Assembly (NCBI GenBank): GCA_016866215.1
Contig: VGNE01000012.1
Coordinates: 1-64,000, forward strand
Source of the DNA: Chloroflexota bacterium
Lineage (GTDB): Bacteria; Chloroflexota; Anaerolineae; Anaerolineales; Villigracilaceae
Direction of reading: 5' to 3'
DNA: 64,000 nucleotides
Both the position numbers and the translations under genes were made by a program. Of this stretch, positions 48,721-57,817 are shown piece after piece (position 1 is the stretch's first letter; each line of letters starts with the position of its first letter). The notes beneath the pieces were generated by a model that saw only the letters and a program-made list of their open reading frames with translations, ran no database searches and was not told where the DNA came from.

Positions 48721-49227
48721 TCACGCATGGAACAATTTCTCCCCCGCGCGAATTGCCACCTTCACACGATTTTCAGCGGGCGTGATGGGGCAAGACCACA
48801 TCTCATTGTATGCGCAGTACGGGTTATAGGCGACATTGAAATCCACGATAAAACGACCGCCCGCTAAAGGCTCAGGCTCGAGATAACGTCCGGCAGGGTA
48901 TGTCTCTTTGCCCGCCAGGGCATCCACGAACGGGAGGAAAAATCCATGTCCGCTTTTGTAGATCGTCAACTCAATTTCCTTCTCTTCCACGACGAACTTG
49001 AACTTTCCAAATCTTTCATAAACCTGAACATCCCCCGTTGAAGTTTGCATTTCAAATCTCTCCTTGTTCGGGAATTCATCCACCCTGGCTTCAAAGCGCA
49101 GAGCATGATTTTCAGGGAAATACTGCAATCCGTGAAAATCATGCTTCTGCTCGAGATTCAGCGGGCTTTGCGGATGACTCCCAAAGAAATCATCCTTCTC
49201 CGCACGAAAAGCATCCAAGTCGGTCAT
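48721..49227 (-). CDS. DUF1684 family protein
   Basis: 168 residues from ATG 49227 (GGAGGAACG upstream). Beginning MTDLDAFRAEKDDFFGSHPQ, with LEPEPLAGGRFIVDFNVAYN and PYCAYNEMWSCPITPAENRV, the conserved NPYCAY..W.CP block of DUF1684. These proteins are small, soluble and of unknown function. Confidence 0.8.
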   Translation of the reverse strand: MTDLDAFRAEKDDFFGSHPQSPLNLEQKHDFHGLQYFPENHALRFEARVDEFPNKERFEMQTSTGDVQVYERFGKFKFVVEEKEIELTIYKSGHGFFLPFVDALAGKETYPAGRYLEPEPLAGGRFIVDFNVAYNPYCAYNEMWSCPITPAENRVKVAIRAGEKLFHA

Positions 49228-49308
49228 CGTTCCTCCTGTCAGCGCCATGCAAACTAGACTGTCGTGCAATATGAATTCTTACGAAACCATTACTGACTCC
49301 ACTGCAAA

Positions 49309-49452
49309 AACCTTTTTTACCGCGAAGACCGCAAAGAACACAAAGAAGTTCTTAAGATATTAAAGAATCAAGCGAAGAGTCTTTAAGAAAACCTTCACGA
49401 TTTTAATTTTTTCTTCGCGGACTTCGCCTCTTCGCGGTAAAGAGTCCTTTTT
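49309..49452. repeat. Large inverted repeat of CGCGAAG/CACAAAG words
   Basis: TTTTTTACCGCGAAGACCGC and CTTCGCCTCTTCGCGGTAAAG form the outer arms, with AAAGAACACAAAG and TTCTTCGCGG inside and a TTAAGA-rich centre. Same word type as at 3920. It fills most of the spacer between DUF1684 and the next plus-strand genes. Confidence 0.6.
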
Positions 49453-49530
49453 GCAGTAGACTCATTACTAATATAACAACCCCTTGCCAATTCATCTGCA
49501 ATATGCTATTTTTAATGCCAAGGATAAAAA

Positions 49531-49692
49531 ATGGCTGAGGTACACAAAACAGATATAATCATACAAGATGAACGGAATACGGCAGAAATGTTCACAGAAA
49601 TGATGCGCGTCAACGGCTTTCCCGTCATAAAAATGTTCTCCAGCGCCCTTTCCATACCCATCCTCATATTTGAAGATTATTTTATCGCATGA
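49531..49692 (+). pseudogene. Short ORF resembling the head of a response regulator
   Basis: 53 codons from ATG 49531 (AAGGATAAA before it). KTDIIIQDERNTAEMFTEMM and RVNGFPVIK look like the first strand and helix of a CheY-type receiver (VDDE-N..M..), but the phospho-acceptor strand is absent and it ends IFEDYFIA. The stop overlaps the start of the ThpR gene (ATGA), so it may still serve for coupling. Either a truncated regulator or a small real protein. Confidence 0.4.
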
Positions 49693-50282
49693 ATCTTCTG
49701 CGCGCCTTCATCGCCATCGAACTGCCAGCAACCCTTCAAGATGCAATCGGAACACAAACAATCTGCCTGCGCCAAACTTTGAGAGATGACCTCGTCCGCT
49801 GGGTTCCAACACAAAATATGCATTTAACCTTAAAATTCATCGGAAATATTGCCAACTCGCATTTGGAATTCCTTAAACAGTTACTCATCCGCACAGCCGA
49901 GTCTCATCCACAGTTCGACTTGCAAATCGGTGGTATCGGCTCTTTCCCGACCCCGAAGCGGCCTCGCGTCATTTGGGCAGGCATTCACGCCCCAGCTGAC
50001 CTCGTCTCCCTGCAAAGAAACATTGAAGCAGGCACATCCCGCCTGGGCTACGAAAAGGAAGAACACCCTTTCTCCCCGCATCTCACTATCGGACGGGTAC
50101 GCCAGAACATTGACCCAGCAGACTTGCAAGAAATCCGCAAGTCTTTGGACGGGATTCAAATTGGCAATATTGGCGTCGCCCGAATAGACTCCATCCAACT
50201 TTATAAAAGCGAACTGCACTCCAGCGGCTCGGTTTATACAAAATTATTTTCTGCGCCATTAAAAAATAGAGGTGAGACCTGA
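49689..50282 (+). CDS. thpR: RNA 2',3'-cyclic phosphodiesterase (2'-5' RNA ligase family)
   Basis: 197 residues, bilobed 2H phosphoesterase. The two catalytic motifs are MHLTLKFIGNI (about 41) and PHLTIGRVRQN (about 127). It hydrolyses 2',3'-cyclic phosphates on RNA ends and, in reverse, can ligate tRNA halves. It is coupled to RsfS by an overlapping stop and start. Confidence 0.9.
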   Translation: MNLLRAFIAIELPATLQDAIGTQTICLRQTLRDDLVRWVPTQNMHLTLKFIGNIANSHLEFLKQLLIRTAESHPQFDLQIGGIGSFPTPKRPRVIWAGIHAPADLVSLQRNIEAGTSRLGYEKEEHPFSPHLTIGRVRQNIDPADLQEIRKSLDGIQIGNIGVARIDSIQLYKSELHSSGSVYTKLFSAPLKNRGET

Positions 50283-50623
50283 ACGCACTCGAACTTGCAC
50301 GCGATATTGTAAATTCCCTGGAAGACAAAAAGGGGGAGGGGATCGTCCTGATAGACCTGAAGGACATCGTTACATTTACCGACTATTTCATCATTTGCAC
50401 CGGCACCAGTGACCGCATGCTAGATGCCCTCGCCAATGCCTCGCTGGATGAAATGCGCAAAAAGCGCCGCAAGAAGGGTAAAAAAGAGGGCAACTCCCGT
50501 GACGGCTGGGTGGTCGTGGACTACGGCGATGTTGTTGTCCACCTCTTCTCACCAGACCAGCGCGATTTCTATCGACTCGAAGAATTATGGGAAGACGGAA
50601 AAGTATTGCTGAGATTGCAATAA
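50279..50623 (+). CDS. rsfS: Ribosome silencing factor RsfS
   Basis: 114 residues, starting at CTG 50279 overlapping the ThpR stop (CCTGA), preceded by AGAGGTGAG. The track begins only at an internal ATG (50417) and so misses the first 46 residues. These are clearly RsfS: ALELARDIVNSLEDKKGEGI and DIVTFTDYFIICTGTSDRML, then GWVVVDYGDVVVHLFSPDQR. RsfS binds ribosomal protein uL14 and blocks subunit joining in starvation. No ATG, GTG or TTG in frame offers a better start. Confidence 0.85.
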   Translation: MNALELARDIVNSLEDKKGEGIVLIDLKDIVTFTDYFIICTGTSDRMLDALANASLDEMRKKRRKKGKKEGNSRDGWVVVDYGDVVVHLFSPDQRDFYRLEELWEDGKVLLRLQ

Positions 50624-50628
50624 ATCAA

Positions 50629-50664
50629 CATCCCGCAGAATTCAAAAGTCTGCGGGATGTTTTT
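50629..50664. terminator. Rho-independent terminator of the thpR-rsfS unit
   Basis: CATCCCGCAGA and TCTGCGGGATG form an 11-pair stem with an ATTCAAAAG loop and a TTTTTA tail. Confidence 0.85.
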
Positions 50665-50728
50665 ATGAATTACGCAATTCGAAACGCGAAATCATCGGAG
50701 CAGCGGTCAAGGTTTCATGCCTGCTCAC

Positions 50729-51703
50729 TCAGGGTGTGTATTCGTAATGTTTGGTGAGGGTGTAGGTGATGTAATTCTCCCACAGGGGCTGTACAATATC
50801 CCATTTGTAATCATGAGATGAGAAGGTTTGGATGACCATCCGCCCGCCCATGCATACAGCCAACACGCCATAATCCGACTTGCGGTCAAGATGAAGGCCG
50901 CCCACCATCACTGCATCTCCGCCTGAACTTAGTTTTAGCAAGTCGCCGGCGTCAGTGAACCATTCCGGATATGGATAGGACGGCGCCGCTACCGTATTTG
51001 GCGAGGAGAGTATTGGATGAGACTTATCCAGCCAGTAGATCGAGAAATTGAAAGGATCATAAACGTAATCGCGTATCCAATCACGGAAGAAGCTGACGCC
51101 ACACTTACTTAAGATTGGAGCAATTTTACCGGTAACGATCTTATCCAAATACCAGGCTTCGATGATAACCGCTCCGCCACTTTCGATATGGTCATACATC
51201 ATTTCGAACATTTCACCGCTGAATTCGGTGCGTACCTCTGCAGCGACGATCATTAAATCCCACTCGGTGGCAGAATTGGCATGCTCCTTGAAGGTGCCCA
51301 AAGCATCGCCAGTGTTCACGATTTTGCCTCCTGAAAAGTTCATCGTGTTGATGGTACTGCTGACGATCGGTAATAACGAGGGGTATCCCACAATATCCTC
51401 ATAAATGAGAATGTTGGATGCTTTGATTCGCGCCCGCATATCAACCGGGGTGGATGTGGGGATTACCGCCGCCTCGGCAGGAGCCGAAGTATAAGTCGGG
51501 TAAGGGGTATAAGTCTCAGCTGGCGGCGGGAAAGTTGGAGCCGCCAGCGTCATCTGTTGGTTTGCCACACTGGTTTGCTGAATGCCCAATGCCACCTGCG
51601 TTGCGACTGCGTCAGCATCGCCACCGCTCCCACCGGGGATGGTACAGGCTAATACCGCAAGTACAAGTATCAATGCTGCTGTGAACCATGGTGATCTTTT
51701 CAT
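50729..51703 (-). CDS. Exported lipoprotein with a DUF4350/ThuA-like domain
   Basis: 324 residues from ATG 51703 (AAGGAG before it). Signal peptide with lipobox LVLAVLAC (Cys about 20), then a Thr/Pro/Ala-rich linker (about 50-90). The globular part (about 95-324) has SNILIYEDIVGYPSLLP, WDLMIVAAEVRTEF, GGAVIIEAWYLDK and GRMVIQTFSSHDY. It resembles a Rossmann-like class I glutamine-amidotransferase fold without a catalytic Cys. Function unknown. Confidence 0.65.
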   Translation of the reverse strand: MKRSPWFTAALILVLAVLACTIPGGSGGDADAVATQVALGIQQTSVANQQMTLAAPTFPPPAETYTPYPTYTSAPAEAAVIPTSTPVDMRARIKASNILIYEDIVGYPSLLPIVSSTINTMNFSGGKIVNTGDALGTFKEHANSATEWDLMIVAAEVRTEFSGEMFEMMYDHIESGGAVIIEAWYLDKIVTGKIAPILSKCGVSFFRDWIRDYVYDPFNFSIYWLDKSHPILSSPNTVAAPSYPYPEWFTDAGDLLKLSSGGDAVMVGGLHLDRKSDYGVLAVCMGGRMVIQTFSSHDYKWDIVQPLWENYITYTLTKHYEYTP

Positions 51704-51792
51704 AGCAATTTCTCCTTTATTCAGCGGAAGAAACAACACGCCCCCTAATAAGATAACTATACAACGGTTTACCTTATTTTAGCAGATATACA

Positions 51793-52245
51793 TTACTCCT
51801 CAAACATCCACACATCTACAGCGCGTTTCCAATCCACAAGTTCTTCATACTTAAACCAGAGTGCAACTTCGCTTTCACCGGTTTCGGGTTTGTCCGAAGC
51901 GTGGATGAGGTTGCGTCCCACTTCGAGGGCAAAATCATGGCGGATGCTGCCAGGCGCTGATTCAACGGGTTTGGTTGAACCAACCGTCTGACGCACAGCA
52001 GCAATAGCGCTTGGACCTTCCCAAACCATCGCCATCACCGGCGCGGAAGTTATGTACGAGATCAAACCGTTATAAAATGGTTTGCCTTTGTGTTCGGCAT
52101 AATGCGTTTCAGCCAATGTCTGGGTGACCTGAATAAATTTCGCGCCAACAAGGCGAAGTCCGCGGCGTTCAAAGCGGGCAATCACTTCACCGATCAAACC
52201 GCGTTGCACGCCGTCAGGTTTTACAAGTACGAGCGTTCTTTCCAC
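51793..52245 (-). CDS. ndk: Nucleoside diphosphate kinase
   Basis: 150 residues from GTG 52245, chosen because GGGAGGAAATCT precedes it and gives the usual NDK length; the track's TTG start adds six residues. Family blocks: RTLVLVKPDGVQRGLIGEVI, the active-site His in GRNLIHASDKPE and FKYEELVDWKRAVDVWMFE at the end. It transfers phosphate between NTPs and NDPs. Confidence 0.95.
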   Translation of the reverse strand: MERTLVLVKPDGVQRGLIGEVIARFERRGLRLVGAKFIQVTQTLAETHYAEHKGKPFYNGLISYITSAPVMAMVWEGPSAIAAVRQTVGSTKPVESAPGSIRHDFALEVGRNLIHASDKPETGESEVALWFKYEELVDWKRAVDVWMFEE

Positions 52246-52322
52246 AGATTTCCTCCCGAACAAAAAATGATGTCATTGTTGTCCAATCCCCATGCTGGAC
52301 GATTGAACAACAATGAAAAATA

Positions 52323-55313
52323 TTAACGAATTAATTCTTCGGCTTTGTTATAAGACTCAAGCGCTTCCATCAAGCGGTTTGCGCGCATGTAGGCATCCCC
52401 CAGCGTCTGCCAGATGCTGACTTCCACAGGATAACGATAGATCGACTCATTCAAATCACGGATGGTCTCTTCAAGATGCTTGCCCTTCCTGATCAATTTC
52501 CTGTAATGATCCAATGCTGCGGGTATATCGCCTTGGTCCAGCTTACCTTTTGCCTGATTCAACGCATCAACATTGTCTTGTCCCTCCGCTTTTGGCTGGG
52601 ATGGTGTTGGGCGGGATCTCTTCCTTGCAGTGGAAGCGCCAATGGGTTCGATCGGCTCTGGTGAAAAAGAAAACTTCATGGTCGGAATTCCACGCGATTG
52701 AGATGAAGGCTGCCTTGTTTTCGGTTTGAGAGCCTGCACTGCCTGACTTGGCTTGGGCTCTTCAAAGGTTATTTCTTCCAAAGGCTGCCAGTCGGAAGGC
52801 GAGGTGGGTCTGGGCTCTTGCGGCGTTTCTTCCGCCTCCCAGTGTTCGCGAATCGACCAGGGCGTTGTGTCATCGTAATTGGCTTCCTGCGGGGCAACAA
52901 CTGTCTCATCCTCATTTTGCAGCCAGTCCGGGAGGTCCGCTTTCATGTTTACTGGAACAGGCTCCTTAGTCGGAGTTGAGGCGATGGGTTCCTTCAAGGA
53001 TTCATCTCCTGCATCCATACCATCGAGTGTGCCAGACAGATCAGAGACAGTAAGTTGTGTTCCGAATTGTTTTTCGGGCGTGCTTGGGAAAGGCGGCCTT
53101 TCAGAGGCTCGAATTAATTCAGGGTTAAAATCGAGGCCGGGTTCATCATCCAAACTGCTGAGCCAGTTGGAAAGATCTTGAGTGTACAGGTTATTATCCG
53201 CGAAGGAAAATTGTTCATCAGATAAAACGGACGGGTCGCCAGCATAGATCGTCTGCTGGGTTTCACTTAACCACTCAGGCTTATCACGGCGCTCAATTTT
53301 TTGCTCTTCAGGTTGTTCTTCCTGTCTTTCTTTTTCTTCGAGGTTACGAAGCCACATCCCGGTTTCGTCAATGGCGGGTGTGGGTGTGGAAGCTTTTTCA
53401 AATTCGGCAAAGAACCCTTCGTCAATGTTCTGAGCTTCAGCAACCCAATTGGATTTGATCGTTTCTTGGGAAGGAACAGGTTGAGTCTCGCCCAAAGACT
53501 GCGTCTGCGGCACCCATTCGGGTGGGATTTCACTACGTTTGCCTGGGTCGGTGACAAGTTCTTCGGGTTTGGCTTCATGCTTGACAGCAAGGGATTCAAG
53601 CCATGCCACTGCATCATCCTGTTCCTGGGTAGATGCGCCAAGGCTTTGTGCAATTTCCTGATCGGCAGAAGTTTGTTGACCCATATTCTGAGCCTGGATC
53701 ATCCATTCCTTTGGTTTCTCATGGCCTTTGCCGGGATCAGTAACAAGTTCTTCGGGTTTGGCGCCCTGCTTGGCGGAAAGGGATTCGAGCCATGCCACTG
53801 CGTCATCCTGTTCATTGGCTAACGCGTCGTGGATGTCATTCGACGGAGTATATTCCTTATTCGTTTCAAGGTCCCGCAGCCATTCCGGGATATCTTCTTT
53901 ACTGCCAGCCTGGGTATTTTCAATGTTGACCGACCAATCAGGTATTTTGACAGGTTCCGAGGAAGCATCGGATGCCATGGCCCTATTGGCTCCACCACGC
54001 CAATCGGAAGCATCACTGGTGGACCTGGCTTGCGAAGTATCGCTCAGGTTAGCCAGGCGTGGTCGCTGGAGCTCGCCGGTTGCCCATTTAGGAGTTTGAA
54101 CAGGTTGGACAGGTTGGACAGACTGGACAGACTGGACAGGTTCTACTGCATCTGAACGGGTTTCGGAGATAGGATCCAAGTCAGCGGAGACGGGGGCTTG
54201 TCCTCTGAGCCAGTCCGGTATATCGGCAGGGACAAGTTTTTCTGAGCTATCTCTGCCAATATTGGATGAGGGTTGTTCGGGTGCATTGGATTCCGCCCAG
54301 CCGGCATCACGGAGAAAATCCGGGATATCATCTTTTGCCTCGGCGGAAAAGGGCTCATACGCGGATGAGACCTCTGCGGGCGGAGGGGATGCGTAAGACA
54401 TTTCGCCTGCAAATATGGCAGATTTCAACCAATCTGGTTGATTATCAAGAGGGGGTTCACCCAGCGCAGGCACGGGGGAAAAATCGGAACCATGACCGCT
54501 CGGGAAACTCCACTCCTGTCCTGTTGAAAATTCATCACCGGAAACTTCAAGTCTATCCAAATTCACGGATTCATCAGGGACTTCGCTAATTTGAAAGACT
54601 GAGTTTTTAGCGAACGCTGCGTAAGGATCCAACTCGCTAACACGCATTCGATAGACCTGGGTATTTTCAGAATCATCTCCAATTGCGGAGGATAGATCAA
54701 CCATGATGCGATTCGCATCAAAGCAATATGGGAATTCTGTAAGCAATTGATTACAAAGATCAGAAGCCGCTAAATTTTGCCCACTTTTGAAAAAAGAAGT
54801 TGCCAGCAAGATCTGCATATCGGTGCGCTGCGGATCCTTCACCAGCACAGCGCGGATCTCCGCAATGGCTTGCGGATACAATTCACCCTGAACGTACATA
54901 TGCGCAAGTGCGCCACGCGTCATACGGATTTTGGGCGGTTTCGAACCATCGCGGCGGCCATACAATCTTTGCAGTTCACCTTGAATAGCGGCATTCGACG
55001 GCTGAGATTCAGAAGCGCGTTCCATATGCCAGATGGCATCATCCAATTTGTTCTCTTCATCGCGGATAATGCTCAAGCCGACGTGTGCAACAAAATCATC
55101 CGGCACACACATGAGCACGCGACCAAAAATATCAACCGCTTCGTTATAGCGCCGTGACTCAAGATAAGCCTTGCCCAACAAGCGATAGGTTTCAAGTTGT
55201 TTCGGGAAGGTTTGCAGGATGTGACGACAGTGAACAATCGCCTCATCTGTATGTCTTTTTTCAATGAGGCTTTCTATTTCACGAAGGTAATTTCTCAACG
55301 AGACTTTTGCCAT
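52323..55313 (-). CDS. Large TPR protein with acidic linker and repeated P-D/E-W-L motifs
   Basis: 996 residues. TPR units fill about 1-250 (CRHILQTFPKQLETYRLLGK, AYLESRRYNEAVDIFGRVL) and 930-996 (AKGKLDQGDIPAALDHYRKL, AYMRANRLMEALESYNKAEE). The 650 residues between are acidic and disordered, with at least eight short motifs such as IPDFLRDAGW, IPDWLRGQ, IPEWLRDLE, LPDWLQNE and PEWLSETQ. A unit of about 45 residues with DDAVAWLESL and KPEELVTDPGK is repeated twice. A short VQPVQPVQ tract is also seen. Probably a scaffold; partners unknown. Confidence 0.8.
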   Translation of the reverse strand: MAKVSLRNYLREIESLIEKRHTDEAIVHCRHILQTFPKQLETYRLLGKAYLESRRYNEAVDIFGRVLMCVPDDFVAHVGLSIIRDEENKLDDAIWHMERASESQPSNAAIQGELQRLYGRRDGSKPPKIRMTRGALAHMYVQGELYPQAIAEIRAVLVKDPQRTDMQILLATSFFKSGQNLAASDLCNQLLTEFPYCFDANRIMVDLSSAIGDDSENTQVYRMRVSELDPYAAFAKNSVFQISEVPDESVNLDRLEVSGDEFSTGQEWSFPSGHGSDFSPVPALGEPPLDNQPDWLKSAIFAGEMSYASPPPAEVSSAYEPFSAEAKDDIPDFLRDAGWAESNAPEQPSSNIGRDSSEKLVPADIPDWLRGQAPVSADLDPISETRSDAVEPVQSVQSVQPVQPVQTPKWATGELQRPRLANLSDTSQARSTSDASDWRGGANRAMASDASSEPVKIPDWSVNIENTQAGSKEDIPEWLRDLETNKEYTPSNDIHDALANEQDDAVAWLESLSAKQGAKPEELVTDPGKGHEKPKEWMIQAQNMGQQTSADQEIAQSLGASTQEQDDAVAWLESLAVKHEAKPEELVTDPGKRSEIPPEWVPQTQSLGETQPVPSQETIKSNWVAEAQNIDEGFFAEFEKASTPTPAIDETGMWLRNLEEKERQEEQPEEQKIERRDKPEWLSETQQTIYAGDPSVLSDEQFSFADNNLYTQDLSNWLSSLDDEPGLDFNPELIRASERPPFPSTPEKQFGTQLTVSDLSGTLDGMDAGDESLKEPIASTPTKEPVPVNMKADLPDWLQNEDETVVAPQEANYDDTTPWSIREHWEAEETPQEPRPTSPSDWQPLEEITFEEPKPSQAVQALKPKTRQPSSQSRGIPTMKFSFSPEPIEPIGASTARKRSRPTPSQPKAEGQDNVDALNQAKGKLDQGDIPAALDHYRKLIRKGKHLEETIRDLNESIYRYPVEVSIWQTLGDAYMRANRLMEALESYNKAEELIR

Positions 55314-55374
55314 AACCGTTTTCCTGTGTTAAGTATGCCCGATTCTTTAAAAAATCGCAAGGCTCTACGCTATT

Positions 55375-56670
55375 TTACTCGTAAAACAGCGGTAATGGCG
55401 GGACAGATTCATCAACAAGCTGATGAGCGGATAGCAACGCCTTGCGCGCCTCAACCAATTTCTCTTCGTCATTCGCGTGGATCTCTAAAAGCGGCTCGCC
55501 TTTTTGAACCTGATCTCCCACTTTTTTGTGGATGACGAACCCAACAGCATGATCCACAGGATCGCCTTTCTTCGCCCTTCCAGCCCCCAAGGCCACCGAC
55601 GCTTCGCCTACGATCCTTGCATGGATCTGGGAAATGAATCCGTTTCGAGGGGCATTCACCACTTCCACATATTTTGCGCGCTCAAACCTGGACATGTCAT
55701 CCACAAAGGAAACGTCACCGCCCTGCGCCTGAACCAGCACGCGGAATTTCTCAAGCGCGCTCCCATCCGCAATGGCTTTTTCAGCCATAGCACGGCCTTC
55801 ATTGAGGTCTTTTGCACACTGCCCTAATACAAGCACATGCGCGGCGACATGCAAACAATGTTCGCGGAAATCGGCGGGACCGCCGCCGTGCAGGGTTTCA
55901 ATTGCTTCGATCACTTCAAGAGCATTTCCAACCGCCGCACCCAAGGGTTGATTCATATCCGAGAGCAGGGCAACAGTTTTACGCCCCGCCAAACGGCCGA
56001 TAGCCACCATTAAATCAGCGAGTTCGCGGGCTTCGTCCATAGTTTGCATAAATGCGCCCAAGCCGGTTTTTACATCCAGCACAACGGCTTGCGCACCCGC
56101 GGCAATCTTTTTGCACATGATGGAGGAAGCAATCAATGGAATGGAAGGCACCGTTCCTGTCACATCGCGCAGTGCGTACATTTTACCGTCCGCAGGCGCG
56201 AGGTCCAAAGATTGACCCGTCAGTACGATACCTTTTTCTTTTAATTGCTTTTTAAATTCGTCGGTGGTTAAATCGACGCGATAACCAGGAATGGACTCCA
56301 ATTTATCGAGGGTGCCGCCGCTGAAGCCCAGTCCGCGGCCTGACATCTTGCCGACAGGCAACCCACACGCCGCAACCATCGGCAGGACGGAGATGCTGGT
56401 CTTATCGCCCACGCCGCCTGAGGAGTGTTTGTCCACCGCAATGTCAACAACATCGGAAAGGTCAAGCACCTGCCCGGAATGTGCCATGGCAAGGGTAAGA
56501 TCGGTGGTTTCTGTGGGCGTCATGCCGTTGAGCATGACTGCCATTGCAAAAGCGGAGGCTTGATAATCTGGAATATCCCCGTTCGTAAAACCACGCACAA
56601 AGAATTCGATCTCAGCGGTTGTTAATTGTCTTTTGTCGCGTTTTTTGATGATGATGTCTACCGCGCGCAT
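55375..56670 (-). CDS. pdp: Pyrimidine-nucleoside phosphorylase
   Basis: 431 residues, with the full set of motifs of the thymidine/pyrimidine phosphorylase family: VDKHSSGGVGDKTSISVLPM, GKMSGRGLGFSGGTLDKLES, SIMCKKIAAGAQAVVLDVKT and the C-terminal RAKKGDPVDHAVGFVIHKKVG domain. It splits pyrimidine nucleosides to base and pentose-1-phosphate. AAGGAG before ATG. Confidence 0.9.
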   Translation of the reverse strand: MRAVDIIIKKRDKRQLTTAEIEFFVRGFTNGDIPDYQASAFAMAVMLNGMTPTETTDLTLAMAHSGQVLDLSDVVDIAVDKHSSGGVGDKTSISVLPMVAACGLPVGKMSGRGLGFSGGTLDKLESIPGYRVDLTTDEFKKQLKEKGIVLTGQSLDLAPADGKMYALRDVTGTVPSIPLIASSIMCKKIAAGAQAVVLDVKTGLGAFMQTMDEARELADLMVAIGRLAGRKTVALLSDMNQPLGAAVGNALEVIEAIETLHGGGPADFREHCLHVAAHVLVLGQCAKDLNEGRAMAEKAIADGSALEKFRVLVQAQGGDVSFVDDMSRFERAKYVEVVNAPRNGFISQIHARIVGEASVALGAGRAKKGDPVDHAVGFVIHKKVGDQVQKGEPLLEIHANDEEKLVEARKALLSAHQLVDESVPPLPLFYE

Positions 56671-56775
56671 AGTATCTCCTTGTGAAATCTTGCGCGGATA
56701 TTTTATCGCATAAATGAAGGTAGACTGGTAAACAAGTAGACAAGGAAACAGGTGAACAAGTCACTGGAGCGTGGC

Positions 56776-57816
56776 CTACAACCTGAGTAACTTCTGCCCT
56801 TCCCTGCCATCTTGTACCGCCCACCCCAGCGCTGTGATCATATCACGCAGGCGGTCTGACTCTGTAAAATTTTTATGGACACGCGCTTGCCGGCGTTGTT
56901 CCAGCAGGGATAATACTTCGTCTGAGGGGGTTTCTACTTTGGCGTTGCTATTGCTTGAATTCAGCGCTATTTCCCATACTTTGGGATCAATCCCTTTTTC
57001 AATTGGTTCGGGTGTGATGTAATTGCCAAGCTCATTTAATGAAAAACTTGCGCCAGCAGGATAGATTTCCAGGGTGTCACGTTTCAAAATAGAGACCGAA
57101 CCGAGACCGTACGCAGAACAAATTTCTTTCTCACAATCGATGATGATGCCCGAATGTTCATCCAGCCCGACGATGATATTTTGTATGGGGGTTAGTTTGC
57201 GCCATTGTTCAAAACGCTCCATGCCCATGAAACAGCGGCTTGTATCCAGATCCGCGCCGCCTTCGGCGTTATTCCAATGCGGAATGAAAGAGACCTGCAT
57301 TCCAAAATCGGAAAATAAACGCAACCCATCTTTTATATGCACATCTTCGCCCGCTTTGTAAATTTCATAAACAGGCAAAACCCATTCGCCGACGGAAATG
57401 GCTGCAGCGGAAGCAAAGACCAGGGTTGCGCCAAGCCTGTGCCGCGCTCGGAGGATATCCCAGGCCAGTGTGCCGCGTAACTGACGAGCTAGGTAGCTCG
57501 GACTGCCTGGCCCCATAAAGATCATATGGGCTTGCAACAACGGTTTTAAAATTTCAATGTTGTCGGGGCTGAACTCTGTCCCTTGCTTGCGGGCGGGAAT
57601 AAGATCAATCCTTGGTTTATAGTTTTGCAAGCGGGTCTGCAGGAACTCTCCCACACGTCCTGCGACAAGTGAGGAATTTAACTCAAAGCCAGCGGGCGTT
57701 TCCAGTATGGCGATCCGCAGCGGGCTGGGAATGAGGCGGGCAAGATTTTCGAAGATGCGTCCACCCGCAAGGGATGTCTCCCCGGAACCGAGAAAGGCAA
57801 TGCGTCCCAAAGTCAT
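56776..57816 (-). CDS. S51/cyanophycinase-like protein with a cysteinyl-tRNA-synthetase-like tail
   Basis: 346 residues. The first 270 are a class I glutamine-amidotransferase-like fold related to peptidase S51: AHMIFMGPGSPSYLARQLR, TLVFASAAAISVGEWVLP, in which the nucleophile region reads SAAA, so the catalytic Ser is uncertain. The last 50 residues, LLEQRRQARVHKNFTESDRL and LGWAVQDGREGQKL, are the C-terminal motif of CysRS proteins (R..AR..K.F..SD..RD). The combination may be a common annotated family; the tail may bind nucleic acid or another protein. Confidence 0.7.
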   Translation of the reverse strand: MTLGRIAFLGSGETSLAGGRIFENLARLIPSPLRIAILETPAGFELNSSLVAGRVGEFLQTRLQNYKPRIDLIPARKQGTEFSPDNIEILKPLLQAHMIFMGPGSPSYLARQLRGTLAWDILRARHRLGATLVFASAAAISVGEWVLPVYEIYKAGEDVHIKDGLRLFSDFGMQVSFIPHWNNAEGGADLDTSRCFMGMERFEQWRKLTPIQNIIVGLDEHSGIIIDCEKEICSAYGLGSVSILKRDTLEIYPAGASFSLNELGNYITPEPIEKGIDPKVWEIALNSSNSNAKVETPSDEVLSLLEQRRQARVHKNFTESDRLRDMITALGWAVQDGREGQKLLRL

Positions 57817-57817
57817 G

